Shown here one piece after another: positions 35,535 through 47,388 of a DNA stretch of 64,000 nt. The notes beneath the pieces are model-generated. The model was not told the DNA's origin, did not search any database, and saw only the letters and a list, made by a program, of their open reading frames with translations. Source of the DNA: Multifurca ochricompacta. Its lineage: Eukaryota; Basidiomycota; Agaricomycetes; Russulales; Russulaceae. A program made the position numbers and the translations under genes. Each line of letters begins with the position of its first letter. The first letter of the stretch is position 1. The stretch spans positions 144,692 through 208,691 of the forward strand of contig WTXG01000048.1 in assembly GCA_022496185.1 (NCBI GenBank), written 5' to 3'.

Positions 35535-36455
35535 TGGGCACACTTTACTGATCTGTCACTTCTTTTGATCAGTCCAAACCTTTCTTCAAGCTCACCAGCC
35601 TTCAAGACTTCGTCCTTCCCAATCAGTCTACAGTGAGCTTCAATTTCTTTTCCTTGCCCTTAACTGTCCACAAGGTGGTGTGCTTTATGTGCCCACCTTG
35701 ATCTGTCTGGCTAGTCCCTCAGGGGATTCTTGCAAGAGGTGATGAGGGACCCTAAGTGGGTGAAACACCTTGAGTTCCTCATGTGCGCTCTAAGTAAATA
35801 GTATTCATAGTTGTAGCTGGGTTTTCGTCCCATCCATAGACTTAGTAGGCCACTTGCCCAGAAGGCTTGGGGCTATAGGTTCAGTCAATGCTTGGCTCGA
35901 TCCGTAAGCCAGGTTTAGCAACCTGCTGGTAGAGTTTAGGGTCTAGAACAAGGCATGGGTAGTCACTCCCATGACGCTTGGGCTTGATACAAGTAGGCTT
36001 GAACTACTATAGTATTTACACAGTGGCTAGAGGGTTTTGTCTCTGGGCAGAAGTACCTGCTGCTTTCATTGGGGGTACGCCCCAACCAGAGGAAACCTAA
36101 TAGTCTACTATAGTCATGGCCCCAATCATCTAGGGCTTAATCATGGACTCCACCACCAGCACTAGAGGAAGGGCTCTATACCCTTTATCTCTAGTGGAAC
36201 TTGTGGTTGGCTCCTCCATGACATGACTCCCCATCTATTTACACACAATGTCCCCCTGATGTGGGCTTAGGACTGTTGTAGATGGTGTTAGATAGCCTAC
36301 TATACTACTTAGAAGTTGCACATCAGAGGCAGGACTTTTTTAAGTTCTGAAGCATAGCGCCACAGAGTGGATGGGCCCTCTTCAATGAGACCTGGACAAC
36401 TGGTTCTAATTGCTCCTTGGAACCAGGATCACCCTTTTTTTAAATCATCTCAAAT
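35535..36455 (+). other. Copia leader, no ORF
   Basis: About 0.9 kb between the PBS and gag. It contains CT-rich and short imperfect repeats (GTAGGCTTG, CTACTATAGT) but no supported coding region. Such a long leader is unusual, and part of it may be a further decayed insertion. Confidence 0.4.
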
Positions 36456-37362
36456 GTCTTCCATTGTCTTCCCTCCCACTTTTTAAATTCGACAAACTTG
36501 ATGGCTCGAATTGGCAGCAATGGTCGGTGTCCTTCACTGCCTTGCTGAGGATAAATGGAATGAAGAGGCACATTACTCATGATGCCCCTGAATTCCTGAA
36601 TCTGCCCAAGCCAGAGGATGGAGAGAAGGATGATGAGTACGCCAAACGCTTTGCACTTTGGTCGGAGCCTATGTACCTAGAGTGGAACAGAGTGGAGGAA
36701 GTCCTCATGGGAGTTCTGGTGATGGTAACATCACCAGAAACATACTCCCAAATTGCCTCTGACAGAACTACCCTTCTGTCAATGCTAAATATGAGCAATT
36801 GGAATCACTCTATGGCTCAGTAGGTAGCATGGCCACCTACAACTTGTGGTGTTCTGTGTCTTCCTTCCGCTTGGAGGAAGGCAGCAATTCAGACCCCAGT
36901 TGCAGCATGTGTTGGATGTCAGGAGCACTCTCAAAGAGAATGGGATGGAGATCTCTGATCTCCAGCTGAGCTTTATTTTGCTCCAATCCCTGCCTCCATC
37001 CTATAATGCCATTGCTGGCTCTATCCTGGCGTCAGGTCCTCCTGACCACCTTTCCCCTCAGGACCTTGTACAAAGGTTCCTAAATGAGGAAAGCCGACTT
37101 GCCGGCCCTGCAGGAAGTGGTGTTGGGGCTGCCCTTAACAAGGCAGCCCATGTCAACAAAAATAAAATAAAAAAGTAACTTTCACGCCACAACCTGCAGG
37201 TGCATCATTGTCCATGATGTCACCTGCTTCTATTGCCAGAAGCTGGGCCACAAGGCTAATGAATGTCAGCAAAGGAAACAGGACAGAGCCAATGCTGATG
37301 CAGGCAAAAAGGGCAACAAGAGGAAGGGCAAGGCCCCAGTGTACATAATAACTCCACACAAG
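36456..37362 (+). pseudogene. Copia gag, frameshifted
   Basis: After a short ATG-led frame the capsid reads FDKLDGSNWQQWSVSFTALL, the typical start of Copia gag. A shift near 36810 leads into a second segment ending near 37178. A CCHC knuckle CFYCQKLGHKANEC lies at about 37226-37267 in another frame. Confidence 0.8.
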
Positions 37363-37429
37363 TAGCTACTATAGTTAATGGTAGTGGCAGAATACAGGAG
37401 GTGCATGAGACACCTCGCATTTCACTTTA

Positions 37430-37703
37430 TGTTATGACCGAACATACGCAAGAAGTTGATGATGGCAGCAACCCTTGGATGATGGACAGCAGAGCCACCA
37501 CTCACTTTACACCATACTTGGATGATTTCTCTGAGTATTTCCCACACAAGGGACATCAGGTGACAATTGGTGATGGCTCCGTAGTTGAAGTCGAAGGAAC
37601 AGGCAAAGTCATTCTCCAAACTCATAACAACTATGAAGTTAGAATTAAATAATGTCTTTTATATGCCTGGCAGTGAAAGAATACTGTCTACAAGCTGCAT
37701 CAC
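37430..37703 (+). pseudogene. Copia protease, active site altered
   Basis: NPWMMDSRATTHFTPY contains DSRATTH, where a Copia protease is expected to have DSGA. The G to R change would abolish catalysis. The frame shifts near 37630 and the gene is cut at 37704 by G2. Confidence 0.75.
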
Positions 37704-38224
37704 TGTGACGGATTTTAACACTGGCCAAGGTGACATGAGACTGACTGACAAAGAAACGGACTTTTATTGACACACTACTTTACTGTTGCTTACTGAGGGC
37801 TCAACCCCTCCTCCTTCTCCATGGTTCTAGCTATTCTACTGCGCAACCACTAGATCATAATCATAGTACTAGAACCTTCTACCACTATGACATAGCTAAA
37901 CCCACCTGTATTTAAAGTACAGTAAAGTAGAGAGACAGACCTAAGTCTGTTCTCTTGTGTTCAATCCAAGGTGCTTGTGACTTCATCGAACTCTCCCAGA
38001 AAGAACCCCACTTGAACTCTCCAAGACGCGACTTGGAGAGCCTTCGAACCTCTTGAACTTGTTGCAGGACTGAGTTCTCTGCCGTCGACCTCGACTCTCC
38101 GCGCCGTGCCCTATCGACTCTGTTGTGGGCTTGAATCAGACTTGACCCTTCGTGACCTTGAGACTTGACTGAAGTTGCTTCCTCTTGTTCGACCTCGACA
38201 CAGTTCCCGCACCTAACTGTGACA
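37704..38224 (+). repeat. 5' LTR of G2
   Basis: 521 bp. TATA-like TATTTAAA begins at 37909, and AAGTCTGTTCT (37943-37953) starts 34 nt later, the presumed transcription start. Confidence 0.92.
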
Positions 38225-38226
38225 TT

Positions 38227-38237
38227 AGAACAGACTT
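38227..38237 (+). promoter_or_regulatory. Self-primer binding site of G2
   Basis: AGAACAGACTT starts 2 nt after the LTR and is the exact complement of AAGTCTGTTCT at 37943-37953. Same geometry as in G1 with an unrelated sequence. Confidence 0.75.
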
Positions 38238-38672
38238 CTTTCAAACAAGAGGACACCAGAACTCACCGAACGTACAAGGCGACGACGACGCGTCCCTTGT
38301 CCTGACACCCGAGCCCGAACCCCGACTACAGAACCGACAGACGACCCCGGAAGCCTGCTTGACTATTGACGCGATCAGTAATCTCTATAAACGAACACTC
38401 GAAACACTCACCTGAATTGCAAGGCGACGACATCGCGTCCCTTGCCCGAATCTCGACAGCGCGACGTCTTACTCAGCGCGTGACCCCCGATCCCCAACGT
38501 CCGAAGAAGCGTCTCTTGAAGACAACTCCCCACTCCGATACCTGACAGACGAGTTAGAACCACAATCGCACGGCGACTTACCTATTGACTTCCATAACCG
38601 CTTTGCTCTTCTTGCGGCAGCAGATAGCCCCACCCAAACGACGAAAACACAGAAGTACCAACACCACACACA

Positions 38673-39844
38673 ATGACGACTAGACCAAACACCAGGCAGG
38701 CACGAAGGGCCGCGGAGGAGGACATCGTGGAGTCGCAGACCGGTCGACCCGAACGAAGCCCCGAAGATAGGCCAAATCCCAGAATGACAGGAAGAAATCC
38801 TGATGAACCACCGCAAGGACCCCCCGCTCCAGGAGGAGGGACAACGTATTCGGGAGGGCCCATGATGGGCGTACCACCACCCTTCTTCGACGGAGACCGA
38901 GACATTGCTATGGATTGGCTCGCCAAACTGGAACTGTTCTTCAGCCTCAATGAAACAGTAGCCATGGTTCAGAACGAAAGAACGAGAGTTGCGTTCACAC
39001 TAGGATTGCTACGGGGACCCCGAGTAGACCGATGGGTGATAGACCAGATCAAATGGTTGACCGACATCAAAGAGGGAAACATCCGAGTCCCATACATTTG
39101 GGACAAATTTAGACAAATATTCCGAGATGCATGGGCCGACGTGGCGGCTGGACAGAAAGCGCTGCGAGCATTAGATCGCTTACAAATGAAAGATTCCAAT
39201 ATCGACGAATACATGCCGAGTTTCGCACGCTGGCTACAAGGGCCGAACTCCATATTGATGACCCAGCCGCTCGGCAATTCTTTCACCGAGGCCTCCCCAC
39301 GCGATTGGTTCAGACTATGCTCCTATTTGACCAACCTAAGACGTTCGACGAAGCAGCGGCCTCGGCCAGGAAACACCATGCAAACTGGTTGTATAGCAAA
39401 GACGCCCTCGGCACGCGGTCGACAACGAACACACCACCCCGAGGCAACAAATTTACGTTTTATAAGAAACGAGAGTCGGACCCACACTCACAAGGAGCCG
39501 ACGTCATCAAAAAGGCAATTACAATGGAAGAGAAAGAGCAATATAGGAAGAATGGCCGATGCTTTGAGTGTGGGCGCCAAGGACATCTCGCCAGGGACTG
39601 CCCGAATAAGAAGCCGCGCATTAATACCAGCACCAGTGCCAGTAGCCCGGCTCGGACCGCCACGATCACGGAAGTCCCTTCGACAACTACAACGGCACCT
39701 CCGAAAGCTCACGCACAGAAACCGGCAGAGACGACCGAGATAGACGTCGACGCGCTCGCCAACGCTCTTCGATCCATGAACGACGATCAACGCCTCGCCC
39801 TTCAGAGTAAATTCAAAGGGGATGAGGATTTTTATATCGCTTGA
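38673..39844 (+). pseudogene. G2 gag, one frameshift
   Basis: ATG at 38673. Pro/Gly-rich N-terminus, then a capsid core (PPPFFDGDRDIAMDWLAKLE...). The CCHC knuckle CFECGRQGHLARDC is at 39560-39601. One base is missing near 39213 (TACATGCC, where the G3 copy has TACATCGC), which shifts the frame mid-capsid. Stop at 39844. A G GAT TTT heptamer at 39826-39832 precedes the stop. Confidence 0.88.
39826..39832 (+). other. Candidate -1 frameshift site of G2 (G GAT TTT)
   Basis: Zero-frame GAG GAT TTT TAT ATC GCT TGA; the protease frame (YRLNDAAFIRAL) is open in -1. The G3 relative has GAC TTT at this place, one base different. Confidence 0.5.
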
Positions 39845-42800
39845 ATGATGCGGCCTTCATTCGAGCGTTAATCTCACACCATGTATTTAGATCACCTATT
39901 AGAGCAATGACAATCTCTGTTCCATTACATGGAGTGAAAAAAGAGGCCAACATAGAAGCTCTCATCGACAGTGGAGCCACAGAAAACTTATTAATTATAA
40001 AACAGTAATCAAACACAGACTCCCACGAGTGCCTGACAATTCCGAAACAACTACAAAACGCAGATGGATCACCTAATGCCACGCGTTATATCACACGATG
40101 CGTCGATCTACGTGTCGTCACCAACGACAAAGCGCAACAACACAGATTTTACGTCGCGTCAATCGGAAAGGATGAAGTGATTCTAGGATATCCGTGGTTC
40201 GCAGCAAATAACCCACACATAGATTGGACAGCAGGACACCTTATGGACGAGGTCACATTCAGTCTACCCACCGAACAGATAAAGCGACTCAACATCGCGC
40301 AAGAGTTAGCAATCAAGGCTAAAGATAAGATAGAACGATCCTGGGATCAGATCGTCCCTTCGGAGTATCACCGACACCAGAAAGTATTCAGTGACCAGGA
40401 AGCTCAACGCTTCCCCGCAGAACGACCCTGGGACCATAAATCGAACTAAAAGCAGACGCGCCGGCCTCAATGGACTGTAAGATCTATCCACTCGGACCGG
40501 GAGAACAAGACGCGTTGAACGCTTTCCTTGACGAACATTTGAAAAAGGGCTATATTTCGGCATCAAAATCGCCATACGCATCTCCATTCTTCTTTATTAA
40601 GAAGAAGGATGGAAAACTTAGACCCGTACAAGATTATCGTAAACTGAATAACTGGATGATCCGAAACACTTATCCTCTCCCGCTTATCCCGGAACTTATC
40701 GATCGAGTCCGAGGAAGTACTCTGTTCACAAAGATGGACGTCCGCTGGGGCTACAACAATATCCGTATCGTACCCGAAGACCGCTGGAAAGCCGCGTTCA
40801 AAACTAATCGGGGCCTCTTTGAACCCAATGTGATGTTCTTTGGCTTAACCAACTCCCCCGCGACATTCCAGACCATGATGAATGCCGAGTTCAGAGATGA
40901 ACTCAATGATCACGACGCAACAGGAAAGGCGTGGTTTACAGTCTATATGGACGACATCCTTATTCACACAGATAACGATCTCGACAATCACCGATCCAAG
41001 GTCCATCGTGTTCTGGATAAACTCAATCGCTTAGATCTCTACCTCAAACCAGAAAAATGTGCCTTCGAACAAACGCGAATAGAATACCTTGGACTCATCT
41101 TGGAGGCGAATCAAGTTCATATGGATCCAGTCAAAGTGGAAGGCGTCGCCACCTGGAAGGTTCCCACAACCGTGAAAGAAGTCCGATCGTTCTTAGGGTT
41201 CTGCCAGTTCTATCGTCGCTTCATTCAGGGCTTTAGCAAGATTGCCGCCCCTCTGAATGCCCTGACCAGTGCCAAGAATCTGTGGAAGTGGACGGCGGCA
41301 GAACAGCATGCCTTCGATACACTTAAAGAACGCGTAACCTCTCAACCGGTGCTCGCACAACCGAATTTTGAACAGCCGTTTATCGTAGATACAGATGCTT
41401 CTGGATATGCCGTCGGCGCCACGTTAAGCCAGAAGGACCCTGTGGGACGCTTACATCCTATCGCATACCTCTCCAAAACGCTTGACGAGACTCAGAGAAA
41501 TTGGGACATATATGATAGAGAATTATTCGCGATTATGGTCGCCTTTCGTGTCTGGCGTCAATATCTCCTTGGAGCCCGACACAAAGTTCAGGTCCGCACA
41601 GACCATAATAACTTACAGTATTTTCGAGAACCACAAAAACTCAACCGAAGACAGGCCCGCTGGCTTCAGGAATTGGCAGATTTTGATTTCTCTCTGGAAC
41701 ACGTTCCCGGGAAATTACACACCGTGGCAGATATGCTCTCACGACGGCCCGACGCTGATCGCGGAACCGAAGACAATGAAAAAGTCGTAATCCTCCCCAA
41801 CAAATTATTTCTCCGAACGCTACAAACGGTTAAACACCCCTTCCCGTCCGATCTGCTAACGCGACGGGACATTCTCCGACGTTATCACGATCATGTCCTC
41901 GCGGGACACCCGGGTATTGAAAAGACTACGCGAAAGGTATTAGCCGATTACGACGGCGTCGGTCTTAGGGAGTTCGTCCGCGAATATGTTCAGGGTTGCG
42001 CGACATGTCAAGAAAATAAACCAAAGTTAACTAAGAAAGCCCCTTTGTTTCCGTTCGATGTACCGGCCTCGGCCGGCCCCTTTCAGTATGTCGCGATGGA
42101 TCTTATCACGGATCTCCCGCCCTCGGGGCGTTACAATGCGGTACTCACGATTGTGGACCAAGGCTGCTCCAAATCAGCAAAATTCATTCCTTGCTCGAAA
42201 GATATCACGGGGGAAGGGATCGCTACCCTGTATTATCAACATGTTTTTCCGACCTTTGGTGTCCCACGACGTATCATCTCTGATCGAGATCCCCGGTTAC
42301 CTCACACTTTTCCCGTGAACTCGCCCGCACACTGGGTATCCAACAAAACCTGTCGACCGCTTTTCATCCCCGAACGGACGGTTCGAGCGAACGTATGAAT
42401 CTATGGCTCGAACAATACCTCCGCCTTTGGCTTGGTGACGATCAATCTCGATGGCCGAACTACTTGCCATTAGCCGAATTCGTCCATAATTCATGGACAC
42501 ACGACAAATCCAAGCTATCTCCGCATGCGCTAATACACGGCGTTTCGTTCGATTGGAACGGACAGTTATCCGAGTCTAGTGTCCCCCAAGTTGACACCCG
42601 TCTCCGCGATCTTCAGGCTGCACGTACCCGCGCTGAACTAGCGCTTCGAACCCACACGAGTCGCCCGACGCGACCTCCTCTCGCAGTAGGCACTCAGGTT
42701 TGGTTGGAAGGGCGCAACCTGAAGACCCACTTCCCATCGACTAAGTTGGCCCCCCGCCGTTACGGCCCCTTCCGCATTCTGAACTGTATCTCCCCTGTGG

Positions 42801-43129
42801 CGTATCGCTTGTCCCTGCCTTCCCACATGAATATCCATGATGTGTTTCATATTGATCTTCTATCTCCCTATCTAGAAACTGTTGCACATGGCCCCAATTA
42901 CCTCAGGCCCCCACCAGAGCTTGTTAATCAGGAAGAAGAATATGAAGTGGCAGCTATCCTCAATCACCGGCTCCATGGGCGTTCTAAGAAGCTCCAATTT
43001 CTAGTCAGCTGGGTCGGCTATCCTGCCAGTGAGAACTCTTGGGTTGATAGCTCCGACTGTCATGCCCCTGCACTGATCAAACAATACTATGATTCTCTTC
43101 CCAGGCGTCAGGGACAACGCCTCCCTTAA
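39829..43129 (+). pseudogene. G2 pol (PR-RT-RH-INT-chromodomain), broken
   Basis: Protease DSGATENL (DSGA at 39967-39978), frame broken near 40003 and again near 40445. A 642-codon open segment (40470-42398) holds RT (YMDDI 40944-40958), RNase H (VDTDASGYAVGATLSQ), the integrase zinc region (HDHVLAGHPGI, CATCQENK) and the DDE core (MDLITDLPPS, ISDRDPR). A frameshift falls between about 42297 and 42390. The last frame (42395-43129) has the integrase C-terminus and a chromodomain (YEVAAILNHR, LQFLVSWVGYPASENSWV). Confidence 0.9.
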
Positions 43130-43191
43130 GAAGGGGGTGACTACATGTTTTCCCACCTCCTTTCCCCACATACACACTTCTTCCTCTTATC

Positions 43192-44367
43192 ATGGCCCGC
43201 ACCAAACGACTCACTCGCCTCTTTTCCCCACGCAAAGGTGTCAAACCAGGCCCTAGGATGTCTACCACACGCCGACCTACCAACACTCAGCCTTCACCCT
43301 CCACCCCAGACCCTAACTTCAGAGACCAGTTTGCTGTTGCTGCTGCTGATGCAGCAAACCTAGGTGCGCTCAAGTTTCCGCAAGATGCCCCTACACTTCC
43401 AACCACACCGGCTTCATCAACCCCTCCTTCACACTTTTCCTTTACTATGTCTGACGATCCCATCCAAACCCTCACCAATGCCATCTCTATTACAACATCT
43501 GTGAATCAAAATCTAGACCCAGCAGTTCGTAACCGTGTATTGACCATGCTACAGGAGACACGTTCACGCTTAGAGGCTGGTGCTACTGGAGGAACTCAAA
43601 CCCAGAATGATACTGGAGACCAGCGACCACCTACCCCAGAACTGGAACGTCTACCTGGCAATGCTGCTGCTACCCGACAATCACCCATCCCTTACACTTA
43701 TCCAGGCCCCCCATTTATCCGCAACCACATGCATAACACTTGTCACTACTTTCCCCATTTAATCACTGACTCACATGGTTATCGAAGGATTGCTCGCTAC
43801 ATTGCTTACGACTTTCGACAAGATGAGCCCACTGTTGTCTGCACCATGGGGGCTGATGAGCCTATCTTCCGCTTTCCTCTATATGCACGACCTCATGCCC
43901 GACACCCAGGTTTCCCCAATCCTATCCTCACACTCTTTCAGCAACGACTCTTTGACCCAGACACAGAATTTACACCAATCGTCAGTCATGCATTGGATGA
44001 ACTTCAGGATCCAGGTGCTTGGGCAGAAGTTGCCCGCTTCCGCTATGCTACTCGACGACTGGATGGCGCTCTTCGTGAACTGGCCCACTGGAGACGACAG
44101 GTTAGCCGAGCCCACCAAGACATCCAAGAAACAGTCCATGCCATGTCTAGGGCTGATGTTTACTATCGCCTCTTCCCTTATCTCACTTATGTATATGCAC
44201 CCACTTGGGACATAATCCCTACTGCAGCAGAAGCCATGACCTTTGCCCCCAATCCTGAACTCCGCGCAATCCTTCAAGCTGGTGGAGTTGGCAGTACACG
44301 CCGCCCTCGCTCCCGCCGTCGTCTCACACTACCTCCTCACATGATTACATTCACAGTTGGTCACTGA
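43192..44367 (+). CDS. G2 ORF3: env-position protein, intact
   Basis: 391 residues, 60 bp after pol and 35 bp before the 3' LTR. The basic, Pro/Thr-rich N-terminus is followed by a domain resembling G1 ORF3 in order and spacing: HYFPHLITDSHGYRRIARYI (G1: SSMYFPLEITMADG...IAKYIFY), VCTMGADEPIFRFPLY (G1: GCMKKDGPVYGAPVY), then a helical Arg/Glu-rich part ending ADVYYRLFPYLTYVYAP (G1: GDAYQTIAERYADTYARP). It lacks the Cys/His clusters of G1 and ends in a basic RRPRSRRR tail. No signal peptide or membrane helix. Function unknown. Confidence 0.85.
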   Translation: MARTKRLTRLFSPRKGVKPGPRMSTTRRPTNTQPSPSTPDPNFRDQFAVAAADAANLGALKFPQDAPTLPTTPASSTPPSHFSFTMSDDPIQTLTNAISITTSVNQNLDPAVRNRVLTMLQETRSRLEAGATGGTQTQNDTGDQRPPTPELERLPGNAAATRQSPIPYTYPGPPFIRNHMHNTCHYFPHLITDSHGYRRIARYIAYDFRQDEPTVVCTMGADEPIFRFPLYARPHARHPGFPNPILTLFQQRLFDPDTEFTPIVSHALDELQDPGAWAEVARFRYATRRLDGALRELAHWRRQVSRAHQDIQETVHAMSRADVYYRLFPYLTYVYAPTWDIIPTAAEAMTFAPNPELRAILQAGGVGSTRRPRSRRRLTLPPHMITFTVGH

Positions 44368-44402
44368 GCTTGGGGACAAGCTGAACTGTACAAGGGGAGT
44401 GA

Positions 44403-44925
44403 TGTGACGGATTTTACACTGGCCAAGGTGACATGAGACTGACTGACAAAGAAACGGACTTTTATTGACACACTACTTTACTGTTGCTTACTGAGGGCTC
44501 AACCCCTCCTCCTTCTCCATGGTTCTAGCTAGTTCTACTGCGCAACCACTAGATCATACATCATAGTACTAGAACCTTCTACCCACTATGACATAGCTAA
44601 ACCCACCTGTATTTAAAGTACAGTAAAGTAGAGAGACAGACCTAAGTCTGTTCTCTTGTGTTCCAATCCAAGGTGCTTGTGACTTCATCGAACTCTCCCA
44701 GAAAGAACCCCACTTGAACTCTCCAAGACGCGACTTGGAGAGCCTTCGAACCTCTTGAACTTGTTGCAGGACTGAGTGTCTCTGCCGTCGACCTCGACTC
44801 TCGCGCGTGCCCTATCGACTCTGTTGTGGGCTTGAATCAGACTTGACCCTTCGTGACCTTGAGACTTGACTGAAGTTGCTTCCTCTTGTTCGACCTCGAC
44901 ACAGTTCCCGCACCTAACTGTGACA
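44403..44925 (+). repeat. 3' LTR of G2
   Basis: 523 bp, nearly identical by eye to the 5' LTR apart from several one- to four-base indels (for example near 44527 and 44778). Confidence 0.92.
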
Positions 44926-45121
44926 ATCACAGACAAAGGTGGTTCAGTGGAATTTACTCCATCTGAGGTCAAAATAAAATATAATAATGCAACAATAGCG
45001 GAAGGTGTCAAGGCTATGGGACTCTATTGGGTCTTTGGGAAAACTATGCAGAATCTTAATACTGCTTCCCACAAAACTGCATCAAGTAGCCTTGATACCT
45101 GGCATTTGCAAATGGGTCATA

Positions 45122-46731
45122 CAGTAGCCCACAAAACTGTTCCAATGTTTGGCCACCCTGAAGAGATTGACCTACCACACAATGAGAATAATTTCCAAAA
45201 TTAGTAGAAATTGGTAGATGATAGTGTAGCATCTAAGCTTCAATTAGAGCCTATAATAATGTCAATTGGATCAGTGGTTCATGATATATAAAATGTTTTG
45301 TGAGGCATTATCATTGGAACAGTTTTGTGGCCAACATGTGAGATGACAAAACCGGTATCTGGTGGTCATGGGAATGCATTGACAGTCATGTGACAATGTT
45401 TAATAAGTTGAACACACACCAAATAATCATCAAGAACACTTGCTTCTTACCATGCATGCCCTCTCTGCTGCCAAAAGGACTCACATCATCTCCCTCCTCA
45501 CTTCAGGCAAATCTGCCCATAAAGTGTCAACTATGACTGGCCATGGCACTATTATCATCTCAAGATGGGTCATAAATACTGCCCTTACCATCCTAAGTCA
45601 AATGGAGGGAGACCAAGGAAGCTGACAGAGAGAAATGCTCAGCATGCTGTTTGCCTTATCTCCTCTGGCAGGGCAGACACAGATGTGGAAGTGACTAGAG
45701 CACTTCAGAAGTTGTGAATGGGTTCCTCTATCAACATAATATGCCCATCCATCCTCCCATCAAGTTTTCAAGCCATAACTGGCCCCTCCCATATCATACA
45801 CCCCCATTCCATCATAAGTGCAATAGGCCACAAAACCAATCCAATGACATTGCTACACAAAACATTTTATATATCATGAACCATTGACCCAATTGACATC
45901 AGTATAGGCTCTAAGTGACACTTAGATGATACAATATCATCTACCAATTTCTACTAATTTTGGAAATTATTCCTATGGTGTGGTTGGTCAATCTCTTCAG
46001 GATGGTTAAACATTGGAATGGTTTTGTGGGTTACTGTATGATGGAATGGGGGTGTATGATATGGGAGGGGCCAGTTATGGCTTGAAAACTTGATGGGAGG
46101 ATGGATGGGCATATTATGTTGATAGAGGAACCCATTCACAACTTCTGAAGTGCTCTAGTCACTTCCACATCTGTGTCTGCCCTGCCAGAGGAGATAAGGC
46201 AAACAGCATGCTGAGCATTTCTCTCTGTCAGCTTCCTTGGTCTCCCTCCATTTGACTTAGGATGGTAAGGGCAGTATTTATGACCCATCTTGAGATGATA
46301 ATAGTGCCATGGCCAGTCATAGTTGACACTTTATGGGCAGATTTGCCTGAAGTGAGGAGGGAGATGATGTGAGTCCTTTTGGCAGCAGAGAGGGCATGCA
46401 TGGTAAGAAGCAAGTGTTCTTGATGATTATTTGGTGTGTGTTCAACTTATTAAACATTGTCACATGACTGTCAATGCATTCCCATGACCACCAGATACCG
46501 GTTTTGTCATCTCACATGTTGGCCACAAAACTGTTCCAATGATAATGCCTCACAAAACATTTTATATATCATGAACCACTGATCCAATTGACATTATTAT
46601 AGGCTCTAATTGAAGCTTAGATGCTACACTATCATCTACCAATTTCTACTAATTTTGGAAATTATTCTCATTGTGTGGTAGGTCAATCTCTTCAGGGTGG
46701 CCAAACATTGGAACAGTTTTGTGGGCTACTG
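45122..46731. mobile_element. Palindromic Tc1/mariner element 1, 1610 bp
   Basis: Flanked by TA (45120-45121 and 46732-46733). Both ends are CAGTAGCCCACAAAACTG in inverted orientation. Two arms of about 690 bp (45122 to about 45815 and about 46033 to 46731) are near-perfect inverted copies. Each encodes the same HTH N-terminal part of a Tc1-type transposase (AAKRTHIISLLTSGKSAHKV) at 45440-45625 (+) and 46228-46413 (-). The center (about 45816-46032) is a related MITE-like piece with its own CAGTAACCCACAAAACC end. No DDE domain. Confidence 0.88.
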
Positions 46732-47388
46732 TATGTCAAAAGAGGCCCTCAAAAGACATGCTCCTAAGGCTGTAAAAGGTCTTAGTATAGATAATAGCCA
46801 AATGGAAGATAAGCCGTGTTATGGCTGTGAAATGGGAAAATCACACCGTCTTCCATTCCCTCCCTCTCAAAAGAGAGCTTCAGCACCCTTGGAAATCATT
46901 CATAGTGACCTAGTTGGTCCTTTGCAATGTACTTCAATTCAAGGAAACCTATACTTCGCCACTTTCATAGACGACTTTAGCAGGACAGCTCTAGTTGTTG
47001 CTATGAAAGCAAAAAGTGATTTTACATCAGTCTTCTGTAACATTAAGGCATTCTTGGAAAATAAAACAGACAAGAAAATAAAGACCTTACATACAGACTG
47101 AGGTGGCAAATTTGTCAATAGGGAGCTGAAATCTATACTTGAGCAGGCTGGCATAGAGCATAAATTGACAATGCCATATTCCCCACAACAGAATGGAAGG
47201 GCTGAAAGGTTCAACAGAACCATTATGGAAAAGGCTACCAGTATGCTACATCATGCTGGTCTTTCCCTTGGTTTCTGGGAATGTGCAGTGTGAACAGCCT
47301 GTCACATATACAACAGAATGCCTATCCGCTCTAATAAGTGGAGGACACCGCTTGAGCTTCTGGATGGGGACATTCCAGATGTCTCCTA

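Larger units (their letters stand above)
37704..44925 (+). mobile_element. Ty3/Gypsy chromovirus G2, 7222 bp
   Basis: LTRs 37704-38224 and 44403-44925 (TGTGACGG...CTGTGACA), 5-bp target duplication ATCAC at 37699-37703 and 44926-44930. Order: gag, pol with chromodomain, ORF3, polypurine tract AAGGGGAGTGA, LTR. Inserted in the Copia protease/integrase junction. Its proteins are clearly different from G1, and G3 at 60155 is its relative. Confidence 0.95.

Noticed and set aside
43192..44367. ORF3 as a retroviral-type envelope gene
   Set aside because: It sits in the env position, but neither version has a signal peptide, membrane helix or fusion-peptide-like segment, and the G1 version ends in intracellular-type zinc clusters.
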